64,000 bases of DNA from positions 8,501-72,500 of the forward strand of contig JADKIW010000001.1 of the NCBI GenBank assembly GCA_016721115.1, written 5' to 3'. The DNA comes from Candidatus Defluviilinea proxima (GTDB lineage: Bacteria; Chloroflexota; Anaerolineae; Anaerolineales; Villigracilaceae). Below, piece by piece: positions 1-8,001 of the stretch. The notes below the pieces were generated by a model. The model searched no databases, was not told the DNA's origin, and saw nothing but the letters and a program-made list of their open reading frames with translations. Every line of letters starts with the position of its first letter. Position 1 is the first letter of the stretch. Position numbers and translations under genes: made by a program.

Positions 1-389
1 AGCATTCGCTCTGTCATTTCATCTGGCGTGGTTGACATGTACAGGAGACGTATATGTACACGTGAATTTACATTAGCTATGGTTTTGTACATATTCTCTG
101 TAGGATGACCGCCTCTCATAACAGAATATACATAATTTTGAATATGCCAACCTATTACTATCGCTTTTTCATTTGTTGAGGAGAATAATTCCCTGTCAAC
201 GCTTTCCTGTTTTTCGAATATTAGTTGATCATAATTTTCTGACCGAATCCAAGGTAGTGAATTCGCCTCCCCAACAGAATATGCGACGCTTGTATATAAA
301 GGAATCTGATATGTGCTTTCCATATATCTTCCTAAAAGCAATTGCCCGGATGTAGGCAAACCACATATTACATACAGATTTTTTATCAT
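1..389 (-). CDS. Partial P-loop-like protein of unknown function (C-terminus outside window)
   Basis: An open frame runs from an ATG at 389 off the left edge with 129 full codons and no stop. An AGAGGA ribosome binding site lies 6-7 nt upstream of the ATG. The N-terminus (MIKNLYVICGLPTSGQLLLG) has the shape of a small-kinase or sulfotransferase P-loop: a beta strand followed by GLPTSGQL. The lysine that normally follows the second glycine is glutamine, so nucleotide binding is uncertain. No other domain is recognised. It is transcribed away from the rest of the window and is AT-rich like the flanking stretch. The gene call is fairly sure; the function is unknown. Confidence 0.6.
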   Translation of the reverse strand, partial: MIKNLYVICGLPTSGQLLLGRYMESTYQIPLYTSVAYSVGEANSLPWIRSENYDQLIFEKQESVDRELFSSTNEKAIVIGWHIQNYVYSVMRGGHPTENMYKTIANVNSRVHIRLLYMSTTPDEMTERM

Positions 390-1197
390 ATTTATTCCTC
401 TGTTGTGGAGAATCAAGTTTAACCGGCGTGGTGATGGAAAAACCAGGGTCATTTTATTTAACAGAACCATTATTATTTTAGAAATAACGATAAGCGTAAA
501 TGAATAGTCGAAGTATACCTTGATTTTAAAATTTTGTTCTTGATAACTCATATATATCGTCAAAAAACGCTCTTTTTATTCGCCTCATTTGAAGACCAGG
601 CGAAAACTTTGTGGTGCCAATTAATTCCTAAACTGGTTTGATCGACCTGGATTCAAGGCAATGTTGGGATGAGCAATAAATATGATAACTTCTCTCTTTC
701 TACAACAATAGTAAAATTGACTCATGATCTCTTACTGCGAATAATGTAATTCTCATGCCGATTAGTACAGGATACCTACCGCGTGCCCATACCCATGATT
801 GCCCAATTTATGATATTGTCGTTGCTGAACACCCAACTTGGTATTCGGACTGATTTTTCCAATAATATAATCACAGGATTTAATCAGGTGATAACCCTAT
901 CCTTTTAACGTAGTTATTGTGTACAGGTCTTGAACAAAGCGTTTTATGGCACGCCGTAAAGTACGTTAGTTATTGAGCTAGGGCGGATTCTGTGTCAAGC
1001 TCATACAAGCGCAAATGAAATTTTTTAATTGAGCGAGTGACACTCAAAGAAAGCCCCACATAAGGGGCCTTATTGATGAAACCATCTACTCCGCATCCTG
1101 TCCCTCATGCTCAAAAAAGAAGCAATTTTTAACTGGAACAGGTAAAATTATTTGCTTCGCCGTTTTACGTTTCAAATTCTTCATATGAGGTATACAT
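390..1197. other. Gene-poor AT-rich stretch
   Basis: About 800 bases with no convincing gene. Short open frames on the plus strand (173-507, and a 32-codon frame at 755-853) lack ribosome binding sites and family resemblance; the first ones lie opposite the partial minus-strand gene. A small imperfect hairpin, AAGCCCC / GGGGCCTT, occurs at 1051-1071 shortly before the next gene. The stretch may be decayed accessory DNA at the edge of the mobile region, but nothing in it is identifiable. Confidence 0.5.
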
Positions 1198-2688
1198 ATG
1201 GCAGAAACAACTTGGGGCTTACGATTTAATGAAAATCCGAATTACCAGCGCATCGATAAAGGACAAAAGCCAGAAGGGTGTCCAGAGTGGCTTGAGTCGA
1301 ATCAGTTCCAGACATGGCAAAAGCAGGGGTTGGTCATCTGGAATAACACCGACAGAAAAATAGAGTCATTACATGGAACCGAGGCACTGGAATTATTAAA
1401 TGCACTGGTATCACAAGATGCCTGGAAATCCAGTGGCGTCTCCATCACCCGTTTGGTTCATCGAATCGAACTAAATCTGCCATCCCGCAAGAAACGAAAG
1501 AAAGGTGAGCCAGAGCCTGCAGTTGAAAAGCCGAAGGGCGAGGATGTTTATGAAGAAATCATGCATTTACCACCGGAAGCCGGCTACGAATTAATCGAAC
1601 TGCTGGAGTCAAAAAAGCAAATTATCACCCAAATGGCAGAGCAGGAAAAGAAGCGTGCTCAAGAGGCACGAAGACAAGCGTGGGACATCTTATTTGAGCT
1701 CTCTCATAAGCATGAGATGAAGGAATTTGATTTCAAAACCAGGTCTTTTGAGTGGCAAAGGGATGACGACACTCGCATGACTTGTCGTTATCAGGCTGCC
1801 GAAGGAAGGATTTGGCTAGCAGAAGATAAACTCTTCTGGAATACCTGCGTCAAACGAGAAGGTCATGTTGGAAACTCGCACCACTTTATCAAGTTCGCTG
1901 AAGCAGTTGATTGGGTGGAAAAGGAGATCGTTAATCTGGCAAATGAGCCAGATGTGAAGAAAGAAGTGGGCATACTAAGTGAAGATGAAATCAAAACAAA
2001 CCGCCTGCGCTTAAAAACGAAACTCATAAATGGACCCTATTGGATCGATGCTGCCCGGATGGAGCCACAACGGATTACCTACAAAGTCTTAATCGATCTG
2101 GAGGCTAAACCTATTTCCTATAAAAGTTTTGAGACAATTTGCGGCGACACCCATAAATTTCCTGATCGCTATCCAACTCCAGGAAAACTTGCGAATGATA
2201 TTCACCTTGATGCTGGTCATTTCCAAATTAGCCAAATGCTTGGAGACAATTCCGAACACTTTCGGTTTGTTTCACTCACAACTTATTACCAAGAAACATC
2301 AGCGGCAGAGCAAGCGCAGCAGGTATGGAATCAAAGCCGGATATTGCAACTGTTCAAAACAGGAGAAATTGTTCGAGGACGGTTTGGATATCAGGAAGTC
2401 GAAACAGGATACATTACCTTGCTGGGAGCATGTGGACAGACTGACCATGTATGGCATGAGGAAGAAAACCGGAGTGAATTTATGGAAAGCAAAGCTCTGC
2501 GAGAATCTCTGAGTTTTGCTTTGGACGTTAATGATTATCGTGATTTTCTAGGGTTATCCCCCGAATTGATAAGCGACGAAAGACTATTGGAATCCATGCA
2601 CAAAACCAGGAGTGACTCAAAGTTTATTCCGGATGAGGCAAGAAGAGAAAGCTTGGTATGGCTTGCACAGCACAAACCGCTGGATTAA
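1198..2688 (+). CDS. Hypothetical protein, 496 aa, next to recombinase element
   Basis: A well-formed gene with GAGG 10 nt before the ATG. The product is charged and soluble, with no signal peptide or membrane segment. Residues about 90-115 are a Lys/Glu/Pro-rich linker, residues about 135-165 look like a short coiled coil (IITQMAEQEKKRAQEARRQA), and the rest is mixed alpha/beta with many Trp and aromatic residues. I do not recognise a family. It ends about 120 bp before repeat copy A, so it lies just outside or at the edge of the recombinase element. It may be an accessory or defence-island type gene, but nothing in the sequence demonstrates that. Confidence 0.7.
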   Translation: MAETTWGLRFNENPNYQRIDKGQKPEGCPEWLESNQFQTWQKQGLVIWNNTDRKIESLHGTEALELLNALVSQDAWKSSGVSITRLVHRIELNLPSRKKRKKGEPEPAVEKPKGEDVYEEIMHLPPEAGYELIELLESKKQIITQMAEQEKKRAQEARRQAWDILFELSHKHEMKEFDFKTRSFEWQRDDDTRMTCRYQAAEGRIWLAEDKLFWNTCVKREGHVGNSHHFIKFAEAVDWVEKEIVNLANEPDVKKEVGILSEDEIKTNRLRLKTKLINGPYWIDAARMEPQRITYKVLIDLEAKPISYKSFETICGDTHKFPDRYPTPGKLANDIHLDAGHFQISQMLGDNSEHFRFVSLTTYYQETSAAEQAQQVWNQSRILQLFKTGEIVRGRFGYQEVETGYITLLGACGQTDHVWHEEENRSEFMESKALRESLSFALDVNDYRDFLGLSPELISDERLLESMHKTRSDSKFIPDEARRESLVWLAQHKPLD

Positions 2689-2807
2689 GTACATCCCGTC
2701 AACAAGGAAGCAGTCACTACCCTGCCTACAACGACTCCTTCCTTGACGACAGGGTAGCGACACCAGGGCATCAATCCTACTAAAATTGGATCAGTTGAAG
2801 TCAAAAC

Positions 2808-2883
2808 TGCCAATTTTCCGCCTCACAACCGCAATCGGATCTGTCCGGCGGGGTACATATCTGGTATACGGGTATAAGTTTCG
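2808..2883 (+). repeat. Repeat copy A (76-bp core, candidate attachment site)
   Basis: This segment matches 31391-31466 at roughly 92% and 4967-5039 more loosely, all in the same orientation. It starts with TGCCAATTTTCCGCC and ends with TATACGGGTATAAGTTTCG. It lies on the C-terminal side of the serine recombinase gene, while copy B lies on the other side. This is the layout of terminal direct repeats left by site-specific integration. Variants of TACGGGTAT/A..TTTC recur at about 2919 and 2977. Confidence 0.6.
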
Positions 2884-3016
2884 TCCTACTTCACTACATA
2901 CCACAGCCTGACCCCCATATACGGGATGAAACTTCAAAAACAAGATTAAATTTCTCTATATTGCGGAATACTTGTTTACGGGTATTCGATTTCTACCTCA
3001 TAAACTATCATACCCC

Positions 3017-3095
3017 GCTCCCCGGTTTTTCATAGTCGGGGAGCCAGTCTTAATAACAACAAGGCGACTCGATTTTGAGTCGCCTTGTTGTTATT
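3017..3095. terminator. Two hairpins downstream of the recombinase gene
   Basis: GCTCCCCG (3017-3024) pairs with CGGGGAGC (3037-3044). A second, perfect 19-bp inverted repeat with a 6-nt loop spans 3052-3095 (core AAGGCGACTC / GAGTCGCCTT) with T/A-rich flanks on both sides. The second hairpin sits 27 nt past the recombinase stop codon and is a good terminator for it. Confidence 0.7.
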
Positions 3096-3122
3096 TTCTG
3101 AATTAGCTTATTGAGGGCAAGA

Positions 3123-4679
3123 TCAATTTGTGCGGGTCGTAAAGTCTGAACGAAACTTTATATGTACCTGTCGGTTTTGATCAACTCGTGCTTCCTTCAA
3201 AACTGTGTCCAAGATTCGCTTCTTCAACATAAACACCTGATGTCTCTCCTCCTGGGCTTGAGGATCGGCATGAATCAGCTCAACCATCTCTGACTGCAAT
3301 TCGGCTACATATTTCTTTATCTGTTCTTCCAAGTCAAGTTTTGTAAAATCGTCCTTCGTTCGCTCAATGGTTGTCAGCCTACGTTGCACTCCTCGTTCCT
3401 TCTCATACAGTGCGTTCATCTGGGGAGTGAGCTCTTCATCAGGCATTCGTTCTTTGCAAGCTTTGGTGATGAATTCCTGACGTTCATCGTTTAGCCTTTT
3501 GAGTTCTTTATGCAGACGTATTTCCTCTCGCTGCATTTGTTCGTAGTCTTTCTGCAATCGGGAAACTTTAGCCTCCGCTTCAGCCAGAAGGTAAGCTGGG
3601 TTGGTAATAAATTCGCTTACCTTCTCCCAGATTTGGGCTTCGGCTTGTTTGGCGCTAATCGACTTGGGGCAATCTGAGGTTCGTAACTCCTTATGCGACT
3701 GCGGGCAGAAATAGGTCCCGATGGGAGTCTTGCGCTCGATCCACTCCCCATTTCGGCTGCGACGGTGAGTTGCTGTTTTTGCTTGCCAGGTCAGGTTACA
3801 TGAGCACTTTAGATGTCCGGAAAGCAGATAGTCATGGCGGATTTGTTGGGGGGAATTGGTTTTATTCCTTTCGCGTTGCGCCTTGAACAACTCATAGGTA
3901 GGGATATCGATAATAGGCTCCACCGGGATTTGAAAAGTTTCACCACCACGCGATTGTTCCTTGTAGCCATAGGCATACTCTTTCGCAGATTCAAAAATCC
4001 CCTGGATGCTGGAGCGAGCCCAGTGGATATGCCTCGGTGTGCTGCTCCCCTTCTGTGGAGCGTTGCCGGCAATCAGTCTTTCACGGATCTGTGACAGTGA
4101 AACACCCTTGTTGTACCATTCAAAGATTTTCCTGACCCAGTCTGCTTCTTCATCAACAACATGGATCTTGTCACCGATACGAATATACCCGTAGCGGTCT
4201 TGCCCTGTGTTTGCTTTGCCCGCTTTCAGTCGTGCTTTGACCCCCATTCCCAATCGCTCTTTCATTCCGTCCAATTCCATCTGGGCTGCCCAGGCACGGA
4301 CAGGAGCGATCTTGGAATCGAAATTTTCTTTTGCCAACAGAATTTCGATCTTATAGTCCTGGACTGTTTCCAAAACCGTCAACATGGAACGCAATCCTCG
4401 GTACAGTCTGTCCTCTCGCCAGCCGAGAATGACATCGAACTCATCTCTGGCAGCGTCTTCGAGCATGGCTAACAGACCGGGACGGTCTGAACGACTGCCC
4501 GATGGCTCGACCATTTTGTTGCCCACGCGATATTTTTCCACGTCGCGATAAACACGAATCACTTGCAATCCTTTTTCCTGAGCCAGATGCAAGCAATCTG
4601 CTTCCTGTTCAATTGGGCTGGAATTTGCCCCTTGTGTTTCTGAAGAGGTACGGATGTAAATCACCGCTCTGCATGTCAT
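3123..4679 (-). CDS. Large serine recombinase (resolvase/recombinase/zinc-ribbon)
   Basis: A site-specific DNA recombinase of the large serine family, 518 aa from the chosen start. That start (MTCRAVIYIRTSS) has GAGGA 8 nt upstream and begins directly with the resolvase fold; a longer frame to 4790 has an unlikely N-terminus and overlaps the repeat. The order is: resolvase domain (about 1-150, with the YIRTSSETQG motif carrying the nucleophilic serine), recombinase domain (about 160-280), zinc-ribbon (CSC...C...C near 300-350), then a long coiled coil (about 370-450). All the expected catalytic-domain motifs appear intact. It is flanked by repeat copies A and B, so it probably moves or once moved this segment or the adjacent island. 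Confidence 0.9.
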   Translation of the reverse strand: MTCRAVIYIRTSSETQGANSSPIEQEADCLHLAQEKGLQVIRVYRDVEKYRVGNKMVEPSGSRSDRPGLLAMLEDAARDEFDVILGWREDRLYRGLRSMLTVLETVQDYKIEILLAKENFDSKIAPVRAWAAQMELDGMKERLGMGVKARLKAGKANTGQDRYGYIRIGDKIHVVDEEADWVRKIFEWYNKGVSLSQIRERLIAGNAPQKGSSTPRHIHWARSSIQGIFESAKEYAYGYKEQSRGGETFQIPVEPIIDIPTYELFKAQRERNKTNSPQQIRHDYLLSGHLKCSCNLTWQAKTATHRRSRNGEWIERKTPIGTYFCPQSHKELRTSDCPKSISAKQAEAQIWEKVSEFITNPAYLLAEAEAKVSRLQKDYEQMQREEIRLHKELKRLNDERQEFITKACKERMPDEELTPQMNALYEKERGVQRRLTTIERTKDDFTKLDLEEQIKKYVAELQSEMVELIHADPQAQEERHQVFMLKKRILDTVLKEARVDQNRQVHIKFRSDFTTRTN

Positions 4680-4790
4680 TTGGATGTCCTCAATAATGAA
4701 AATATTTAAACCTGCCGGTTCAAATATACCGAAGAAAATGAAAGGGTAGGACCTAAGTGTCGCTAAGAAATCAGTCAGCATCGCTGCCAT

Positions 4791-5039
4791 GTATCCCTGC
4801 CCTCAAGGGTTCATATCCCCTATTTGATCAATTACACCCTAACTTAGATAGTAGGTACTTATTTTAGACTTCTTCTATCGACACAACGGAAAGACCTGTT
4901 AGCCACAGCAACTAAAATTTAGCAATTGCAGAGCCTGTTATGTGGCCGAAATAGGACAGGTGCCGTTGCCAATTTTCACCTCATAACTGCAATCAGATCT
5001 GTCCGGCGCGGCATATATCATGAATACGGGTAAATTTCG
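4791..5039 (+). repeat. Repeat copy B (about 250 bp, contains core 4967-5039)
   Basis: Direct repeat of 31200-31466. Shared blocks include GTATCCCTGCC at the left, CCTATTTGATCAATTACACC, CTTCTATCGACACAACGG and CTGTTATGTGGCCGAA. The right-hand 73 bp are also shared with copy A. Copy C carries about 20 extra bases (a second hairpin arm, GGTGTAATT) that B lacks. B begins about 110 bp upstream of the recombinase start, so it may include the recombinase promoter as well as an element end. Confidence 0.75.
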
Positions 5040-5048
5040 ACCCGCAAA

Positions 5049-5070
5049 CGTAGGCGGCACGTAGGCGGCA
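5049..5070 (+). repeat. 11-bp exact tandem duplication
   Basis: CGTAGGCGGCA occurs twice in direct succession immediately after repeat copy B. It may be a junction scar; it is short and could be chance slippage. Confidence 0.5.
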
Positions 5071-5090
5071 AAAGCGACTATTTGTTGATA

Positions 5091-5129
5091 AAAGCGCCAC
5101 TTGTGAGATCGTCTCACAAGTGGCGCTTT
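5091..5129. terminator. Strong bidirectional hairpin
   Basis: An 18-bp perfect inverted repeat (AAAGCGCCACTTGTGAGA and its complement) with a TCG loop, flanked by A/T runs. It insulates the recombinase and repeat from the regulator genes to the right. Confidence 0.75.
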
Positions 5130-5164
5130 CTTTTATAATAATGAAACCATGAAACCAAACCGCT

Positions 5165-5348
5165 TCCCGATCCCGTTCCTCTTTCACTTGGGTTTGTTGC
5201 ACGCATCGTTGGCATTGCGGTGATTGCTGATTACGCAAACTTACACACCCTTCGCATGTGGGGTGGACTGTTGAACGAAGTTGCAATCTTACTGTTTATT
5301 GGGATGACAGTTTATTCTGTTTGCAAGAGTTTGAGAGCAAAGGCATAA
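5165..5348 (+). pseudogene. 3' remnant of an NnrS-like membrane protein gene
   Basis: The frame ending at the TAA at 5346-5348 encodes LGFVARIVG...LRMWGGLLNEVAILLF. This matches the C-terminus of the intact NnrS-like gene at 8002-9066 (LVTRIVG...IRKWGGVFNETAILLF). No start codon or upstream body is present, and homology begins shortly after the hairpin at 5091-5129. It is a truncated paralogue or the scar left when the repeat/recombinase block replaced the 5' part. The remnant runs directly into the Crp/Fnr gene at 5351, so an nnrS-crp gene pair once stood here. Confidence 0.8.
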
Positions 5349-5350
5349 TT

Positions 5351-6025
5351 ATGCAAACCGATATTCTTCTCAAGCGATTGCAAACCTTTGAATTCCTGCG
5401 TGGACTCGATCACGAGACTCTTACCACTCTGTCAAAGAGTGCCGTCTGGAAAGTGTTCCCTCCTGATGCAGTAGTGTTCTGGGAAGGGGATACGGAAACT
5501 AATTTATATTACATGCAATATGGCTCGTTGAAAGTATTGAAGACTTCGCCAGAAGGTCGAGAACAGGTCTTGCGTTTCCTAGATGCGGGTGAAATATTTA
5601 ATGAAATCGGCGTGTTCGCCAAGCGTGCAAATCCCGCCACTGCGATTGCGCTGGAGGAATCGGGGATCTGGTTACTGCCGCGTCAGGCATTGGAAGATGT
5701 TTTATTGGCACATCCACGCACAGCGTTACAGATCATGGAAAGCATGGCGGATCGCTTCATCAGCCTTGTGGCGTTGACAGTGGATTTGTCCCTACGAACC
5801 GTGGAAGCACGGTTCGCAAAACTTTTGCTTGAACAAGCCGAAGGGGATGTGATCGAACGCCGGCGCTGGACAACGCAAACAGAAATGGCGTCGCACCTCG
5901 GCACTGTACCAGATGTATTGAGTCGCGTCATCCGCGAATTGACGAAGGTGGGAATCATTGAAATGGATAAACAGCACATCCGTATTTTGAATCGTGAGGA
6001 ATTAACGAAGCGGGCAATGATGTAA
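5351..6025 (+). CDS. Crp/Fnr-family transcription regulator (copy 1)
   Basis: 224 aa with the family layout: a cyclic-nucleotide-binding-type beta barrel (about 10-130, with DAGEIFNEIGVF), a dimer helix (about 130-160) and a C-terminal winged helix (about 165-220, QTEMASHLGTVPDVLSRVIR as recognition unit). The ATG at 5351 is chosen because it begins the family's usual N-terminus; the frame upstream belongs to the nnrS remnant. There is no N-terminal Cys cluster, so it is not a classical Fe-S FNR and may sense NO, haem or nitrite like DNR/NnrR types. That sensing role is inference. It probably controls the nitrite and nitrate genes beside it, perhaps through the palindromes listed at 7151, 7954, 9961 and 16156. 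Confidence 0.85.
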   Translation: MQTDILLKRLQTFEFLRGLDHETLTTLSKSAVWKVFPPDAVVFWEGDTETNLYYMQYGSLKVLKTSPEGREQVLRFLDAGEIFNEIGVFAKRANPATAIALEESGIWLLPRQALEDVLLAHPRTALQIMESMADRFISLVALTVDLSLRTVEARFAKLLLEQAEGDVIERRRWTTQTEMASHLGTVPDVLSRVIRELTKVGIIEMDKQHIRILNREELTKRAMM

Positions 6026-6050
6026 GTAAATCCCGCTCGATTTCATCATT

Positions 6051-7094
6051 TTATGGAATTGCTGTGCCAGTTTCGATGAGGGTTGGAGTCGCCTGCGGAG
6101 TGAGGGTCATGAATCCGTGTTGATAATTCAGTTGATTAATATCCCATTTCGTTTTCATATAGGTGAGAATAAAGCTAATCTCCCAATCTGCCAGCCTGTT
6201 CTTGAACGCAGGCATGAAAATGGGTTTATCCAGGTTACGACCTTCTTTTATAATTTTCATGAGGTCTTGCTCGGAATATTGCCAGGCTTTTCCGCCACCA
6301 TCAAGCGGCGGTGGGAGATGTGAACCATCTGCCAAATTTGTCTGCCATGCGGGGTTGCCAGCCAGATCCGCCCCATGACATTGGGCACAGTGATGTTGAT
6401 ACAGCCATTCGCCACCTTGAACATGCGCAGGGGCAAGAGTCACAGCGCAGATCACTGGCGTATAAGTTGCCCCCGCCAAAATTTGCGCGCTGATCGGCAT
6501 ACCGTTCTTGAGCAAGTAACGCAAATCTGCGCTCATCTCAGAAGGCGGAGTGCCATGTTGCCAGTTCATGATTACATAACCGCTGCGGTCAATCACTGTG
6601 ATGAAACCCGAATGGTCTACGGAATAGTTATCTTTTGATTCAGAATTTATTTTATAGTAGATATTAAAGGCGCTGGTGATCAGATCAATTTCTTCGCGGG
6701 TTCCTGTTGCCCCAATGAAACTTGGAGCAAATAACTGCACATACTGACCAAGTTTTTCGGGTGTATCGCGGTTTGGATCAACAGAGACAAATATCACCTG
6801 TACCTGTGCGGCTTCTTCAGGAGATAAATTACCCAATGTCAGTTTTAGGTTTGCCAATGAAGTGGGGCAGACATCGGGGCAGGATGTGTATCCAAAATAC
6901 AACAGGGTTATCTTGCCGCGATGATCACTGAGGCGAACAGGTCCCGAATCTGCACGCAAAACGATCTCAGCCGCCAGTTTGGGGTCCTGCAATACCGAAC
7001 CATGGAATTGATATTGCGTAGAGTATTGAAAGCCCCAAATGCCCAGGATGGCTAACAAGAAAACGATAATCAGGATGACGAAGACTTTTTTCAT
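6051..7094 (-). CDS. Sco1/SenC-cytochrome c fusion protein
   Basis: 347 aa. An N-terminal membrane anchor (about 3-21) is followed by a Sco1/SenC thioredoxin fold with the copper site C72-P-D-V-C76 and H160 (VDH). A C-terminal class I cytochrome c domain follows, with C235-A-Q-C238-H239 and a likely axial Met at 293 (IFMPAF). It acts outside the membrane. Sco proteins deliver copper to CuA or other copper enzymes. Beside a copper nitrite reductase, the fused haem suggests combined copper delivery and electron transfer, which is inference. It is divergent from the crp gene at 7240, sharing a 145-bp promoter region that contains one 16-bp operator-like palindrome. Confidence 0.88.
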   Translation of the reverse strand: MKKVFVILIIVFLLAILGIWGFQYSTQYQFHGSVLQDPKLAAEIVLRADSGPVRLSDHRGKITLLYFGYTSCPDVCPTSLANLKLTLGNLSPEEAAQVQVIFVSVDPNRDTPEKLGQYVQLFAPSFIGATGTREEIDLITSAFNIYYKINSESKDNYSVDHSGFITVIDRSGYVIMNWQHGTPPSEMSADLRYLLKNGMPISAQILAGATYTPVICAVTLAPAHVQGGEWLYQHHCAQCHGADLAGNPAWQTNLADGSHLPPPLDGGGKAWQYSEQDLMKIIKEGRNLDKPIFMPAFKNRLADWEISFILTYMKTKWDINQLNYQHGFMTLTPQATPTLIETGTAIP

Positions 7095-7150
7095 TGGATT
7101 CCCTTTCGATTCCGATAATGCCTACTATACCGAAAAAGCCAAACTCCGTC

Positions 7151-7166
7151 TTTGTTCCATCGCAAA
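7151..7166 (+). promoter_or_regulatory. Candidate Crp/Fnr operator, site 1
   Basis: TTTGTTCCATCGCAAA, followed by GATGACAG. The centre is 81.5 nt before the ATG at 7240, where a TAAAAT box (7228-7233) places the start of transcription at or near the ATG. This suits class I activation. It lies between divergent sco and crp genes and could serve both. Confidence 0.6.
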
Positions 7167-7207
7167 GATGACAGGATCAAAATAGCCTGGAACATTACCA
7201 GCTTATG

Positions 7208-7248
7208 AATACTCATACTTCTCGGAGTAAAATAGAAATATGAGTATT
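7208..7248 (+). promoter_or_regulatory. Inverted repeat covering the crp2 start codon
   Basis: AATACTCATA (7208-7217) and TATGAGTATT (7239-7248) form a perfect 10-bp inverted repeat with a 21-bp spacer. The right arm contains the start ATG and the spacer contains the TAAAAT box. It could be an autoregulatory operator or a start-masking hairpin. Confidence 0.45.
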
Positions 7249-7938
7249 ACAACAAAAGAGATAAAACAAGTCGTTGTTTTTCAAAGCGCAACAGAAAATG
7301 AGTTGCAACTCATTCTGAAAAACAGCATTATTCGCTCAATTGAAGAAAATGAATTCTTCTTCATTCAAGGCGAAGCCGCGCAATATTTGTACATACTCAC
7401 CAGCGGACAGATCAAGCTGATGCAATCCAATCCCAATGGACAGCAGGTCAATCTGCGGACAATCCACCCGTGGCAAATGTTTGGCGCGCTGGGCGCTGTC
7501 CGCGCGGAAGCCACCTACCCCGCCACCGCACAGGCATTGGAAGATAGTTCCGCGCTTGCCATCGAAAGCGGATTCCTGCGCAAAATGCTGGAGACAAGTC
7601 CGCACATTTCGTTTGACATGATGACCCTGATGACCTCCTACATTCAGGAAATGCAGGCGCGATACCGCGAACTCGCAACGGAGCGGGTTGAGCAAAGAGT
7701 GGCTAACGCGCTGATTCGCCTGGCTGGGCAATCAGGCATCAGGTCAGAAAAAGATGCGGGGATCGTTCTATCGTTCTCAAGGCAGGATGTGGCAGAGATG
7801 ACTGGCACAACGCTTTACACAGTCAGCCGCCTGTTCAGCGAATGGGAGCGGCAACAAATCATCGAAACAGGCAGGGAAAAGATCAAGATCATCAAGCCGC
7901 ATGATCTGGTACGCATTGCAGACGGCTTGGAAAAATAG
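7240..7938 (+). CDS. Crp/Fnr-family transcription regulator (copy 2)
   Basis: 232 aa: effector-binding beta barrel (about 15-125), dimerisation helix (about 130-165), winged helix at the C-terminus (SFSRQDVAEMTGTTLYTVSR as the HTH core, about 178-200). It lacks an N-terminal Cys cluster. The DNA-binding helix carries the E-x-S/T-x-x-R-like pattern of this family (TLYTVSRLFSEW). It is the first gene of a plus-strand unit leading to the NnrS-like and nitrite reductase genes. A GGAG lies 13 nt before the ATG, but a TAAAAT box only 6 nt before the ATG suggests a leaderless transcript. It is the likely local regulator of nitrite and NO genes. Confidence 0.87.
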   Translation: MSITTKEIKQVVVFQSATENELQLILKNSIIRSIEENEFFFIQGEAAQYLYILTSGQIKLMQSNPNGQQVNLRTIHPWQMFGALGAVRAEATYPATAQALEDSSALAIESGFLRKMLETSPHISFDMMTLMTSYIQEMQARYRELATERVEQRVANALIRLAGQSGIRSEKDAGIVLSFSRQDVAEMTGTTLYTVSRLFSEWERQQIIETGREKIKIIKPHDLVRIADGLEK

Positions 7939-7953
7939 TCATCACAGATCCTG

Positions 7954-7969
7954 TTTGCGTCAGCGCAAA
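7954..7969 (+). promoter_or_regulatory. Candidate Crp/Fnr operator, site 2
   Basis: TTTGCGTCAGCGCAAA, then GACAG. It is a perfect TTTGCG-N4-CGCAAA palindrome centred 40.5 nt before the NnrS-like ATG (8002). A TAAAAT box at 7990-7995 sits 6 nt before that ATG and there is no ribosome binding site. This is a class II-like layout with a leaderless message. Confidence 0.65.
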
Positions 7970-8001
7970 GACAGATGCCGCAGAATCGGTAAAATCAAAA
8001 T

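Noticed and set aside
173..507. Two plus-strand frames at the left edge
   Set aside because: The minus strand carries a better-supported gene with a ribosome binding site over much of this range.
755..853. 32-codon plus-strand frame MPISTGYLPRAHTHD...
   Set aside because: No ribosome binding site and no recognisable family; too short to support.
4680..4790. N-terminal extension of the recombinase frame to 4790
   Set aside because: The start at 4679 has a good ribosome binding site and begins the resolvase fold directly; the extension is hydrophobic and not family-like.
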